This document shows positions 63,463 through 64,000 of a DNA stretch of 64,000 bases, one piece after another; position 1 is the first letter of the stretch, and every line of letters begins with the position of its first letter. The DNA is from Streptomyces sp. NBC_00659 (lineage in GTDB: Bacteria > Actinomycetota > Actinomycetes > Streptomycetales > Streptomycetaceae). The translations under genes were made by a program, and so were the position numbers. Location: positions 8,680,001 to 8,744,000 of the forward strand of contig NZ_CP109031.1 of the NCBI RefSeq assembly GCF_036226925.1, read 5' to 3'. The notes beneath the pieces are model-generated. The model was not told where the DNA came from, made no database searches, and was given only the letters and a program-made list of their open reading frames with translations.

Positions 63463-64000
63463 ATGGTTTCTTCGCAGGAAGGTTCCGACGCGCCCGTGTC
63501 CCAAGGACCGGGCGATCCCCTTGACGCGTCCTCCGACGCGGCGGCGGTGGTGTCCGGCGAGGGGCTGGTGACGGCCTGGACCAGGGGGGCCGAGGCCCTT
63601 CTCGGCCATCCGGCGGCCGAGATGGTCGGCTCATCGGCCGCGCGTCTGCTCGCGCTGCCCAGGGACCCCTCGCGGGTGGCGGCGGTCGCCGAGCGCTGCC
63701 GCGGCGGAATGGGCTGGAGCGGACACATCCCCCTGCGGCACCGCGACGGCCGGCGCATCGACGCGGACCTGCGCGTCTCCGCGTCGTTCCGCATGGGCGG
63801 GAGCGAGTGCTTCCTGATCTCGGCACGGGACCGCAGACGGCCGTGGACGGTGGGCCCGGCCTTCCTCGACGGCTTCCTGACCCGGTCCCCGGTCGGCATG
63901 GCGGTGCTCGATCTGCAACTGCGCTACGTCTGGATGAACGACACCCTGGAACACCTGGGCGGTGTGCCCCGCGAGCAGCGGCTCGGACGCCGGCTGACCG
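63463..64000 (+). CDS. PAS-domain sensor protein (N-terminal part, runs off the window)
   Basis: From ATG 63463 the frame stays open to the window end (179 residues). It encodes one PAS domain (about 28-125; VVSGEGLVTAWTRGAEALLGHPAAEMVG) and the start of a second (about 138 on; SPVGMAVLDLQLRYVWMNDTLEHLGGVP), which strongly resembles the second PAS of the 61145 protein. In Streptomyces this arrangement usually continues into GAF and SpoIIE domains, which would lie past the edge. GAGGATGAG precedes the start. Confidence 0.8.
   Translation, partial: MVSSQEGSDAPVSQGPGDPLDASSDAAAVVSGEGLVTAWTRGAEALLGHPAAEMVGSSAARLLALPRDPSRVAAVAERCRGGMGWSGHIPLRHRDGRRIDADLRVSASFRMGGSECFLISARDRRRPWTVGPAFLDGFLTRSPVGMAVLDLQLRYVWMNDTLEHLGGVPREQRLGRRLT

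Overview
The window is high-GC actinobacterial DNA, almost certainly from a Streptomyces chromosome. Evidence is the very strong G/C bias at third codon positions, long antisense open frames, many GTG starts, two rare in-frame TTA (bldA-type) codons, TetR regulators, SpoIIE-type PP2C phosphatases with RsbW-like ATPases, a mycothiol-dependent-type enzyme and many secreted hydrolases. I count 53 protein genes (the first and last cut by the window edges) and two broken genes. No rRNA, tRNA, CRISPR array, intact insertion sequence or prophage was recognised. The gene mix fits a chromosome arm, but that is inference.

Layout. 1-4.1 kb: end of a secreted beta-helix protein, a small conserved protein, a Ppx/GppA-type phosphatase, an RsbW-like ATPase and OsmC. 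4.1-8.6 kb: ABC exporter plus NarL-type two-component system, with a repeated operator before the ABC genes. 8.6-12.7 kb: HAD hydrolase/2H phosphoesterase operon, a decayed tyrosine-recombinase fragment, a SpoIIE phosphatase and a MASE1 membrane protein. 12.7-18.6 kb: phosphoglucomutase, a class C beta-lactamase-like hydrolase divergent from a TetR gene over five exact 12-bp repeats, DUF5990, a quinone reductase behind paired palindromes, and a monooxygenase. 18.7-22.2 kb: a membrane-lipid operon (PAP2-DAG-kinase fusion, YihY, PAP2). 22.5-25.2 kb: lamin-tail protein, three small conserved proteins and a tendamistat-type alpha-amylase inhibitor. 25.3-27.6 kb: a Ser/Thr kinase overlapping a membrane protein that carries a related ectodomain. 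27.7-37.3 kb: redox enzymes, TetR/FBP divergent pair, regulatory proteins, a GH15 enzyme behind five GAAC decamers, a maleylpyruvate-isomerase-family enzyme, a frameshifted lipoprotein and DUF1330.

37.4-57.7 kb is rich in secreted enzymes: GH18 chitinase with two dre-like boxes, lipase, large alpha/beta hydrolase with a TTG start, metallophosphoesterase, streptogrisin-like protease, 1279-aa subtilisin and GH64 glucanase, with an aldo/keto reductase, a second Ser/Thr kinase and a TTA-containing TPR protein among them. 57.9-64 kb holds three PAS-containing sensor proteins (two full SpoIIE phosphatases and one cut off) around a YihY membrane protein.

How it fits together. Polymer-degrading enzymes sit under several apparent carbon or development controls (dre-like boxes, a GAGAGCGCTCTC palindrome shared by two secreted-enzyme genes, TTGC and GAAC repeats, TTA codons). 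Membrane or cytosolic sensors (two kinases, four PAS/SpoIIE-type proteins, two stand-alone RsbW-like ATPases, one two-component system) could feed general regulation. The best candidates for something undescribed are the kinase/co-receptor pair with shared ectodomain, the amylase-inhibitor locus with its repeated promoter, and the helically phased repeat operators at 15.7 and 33.2 kb.
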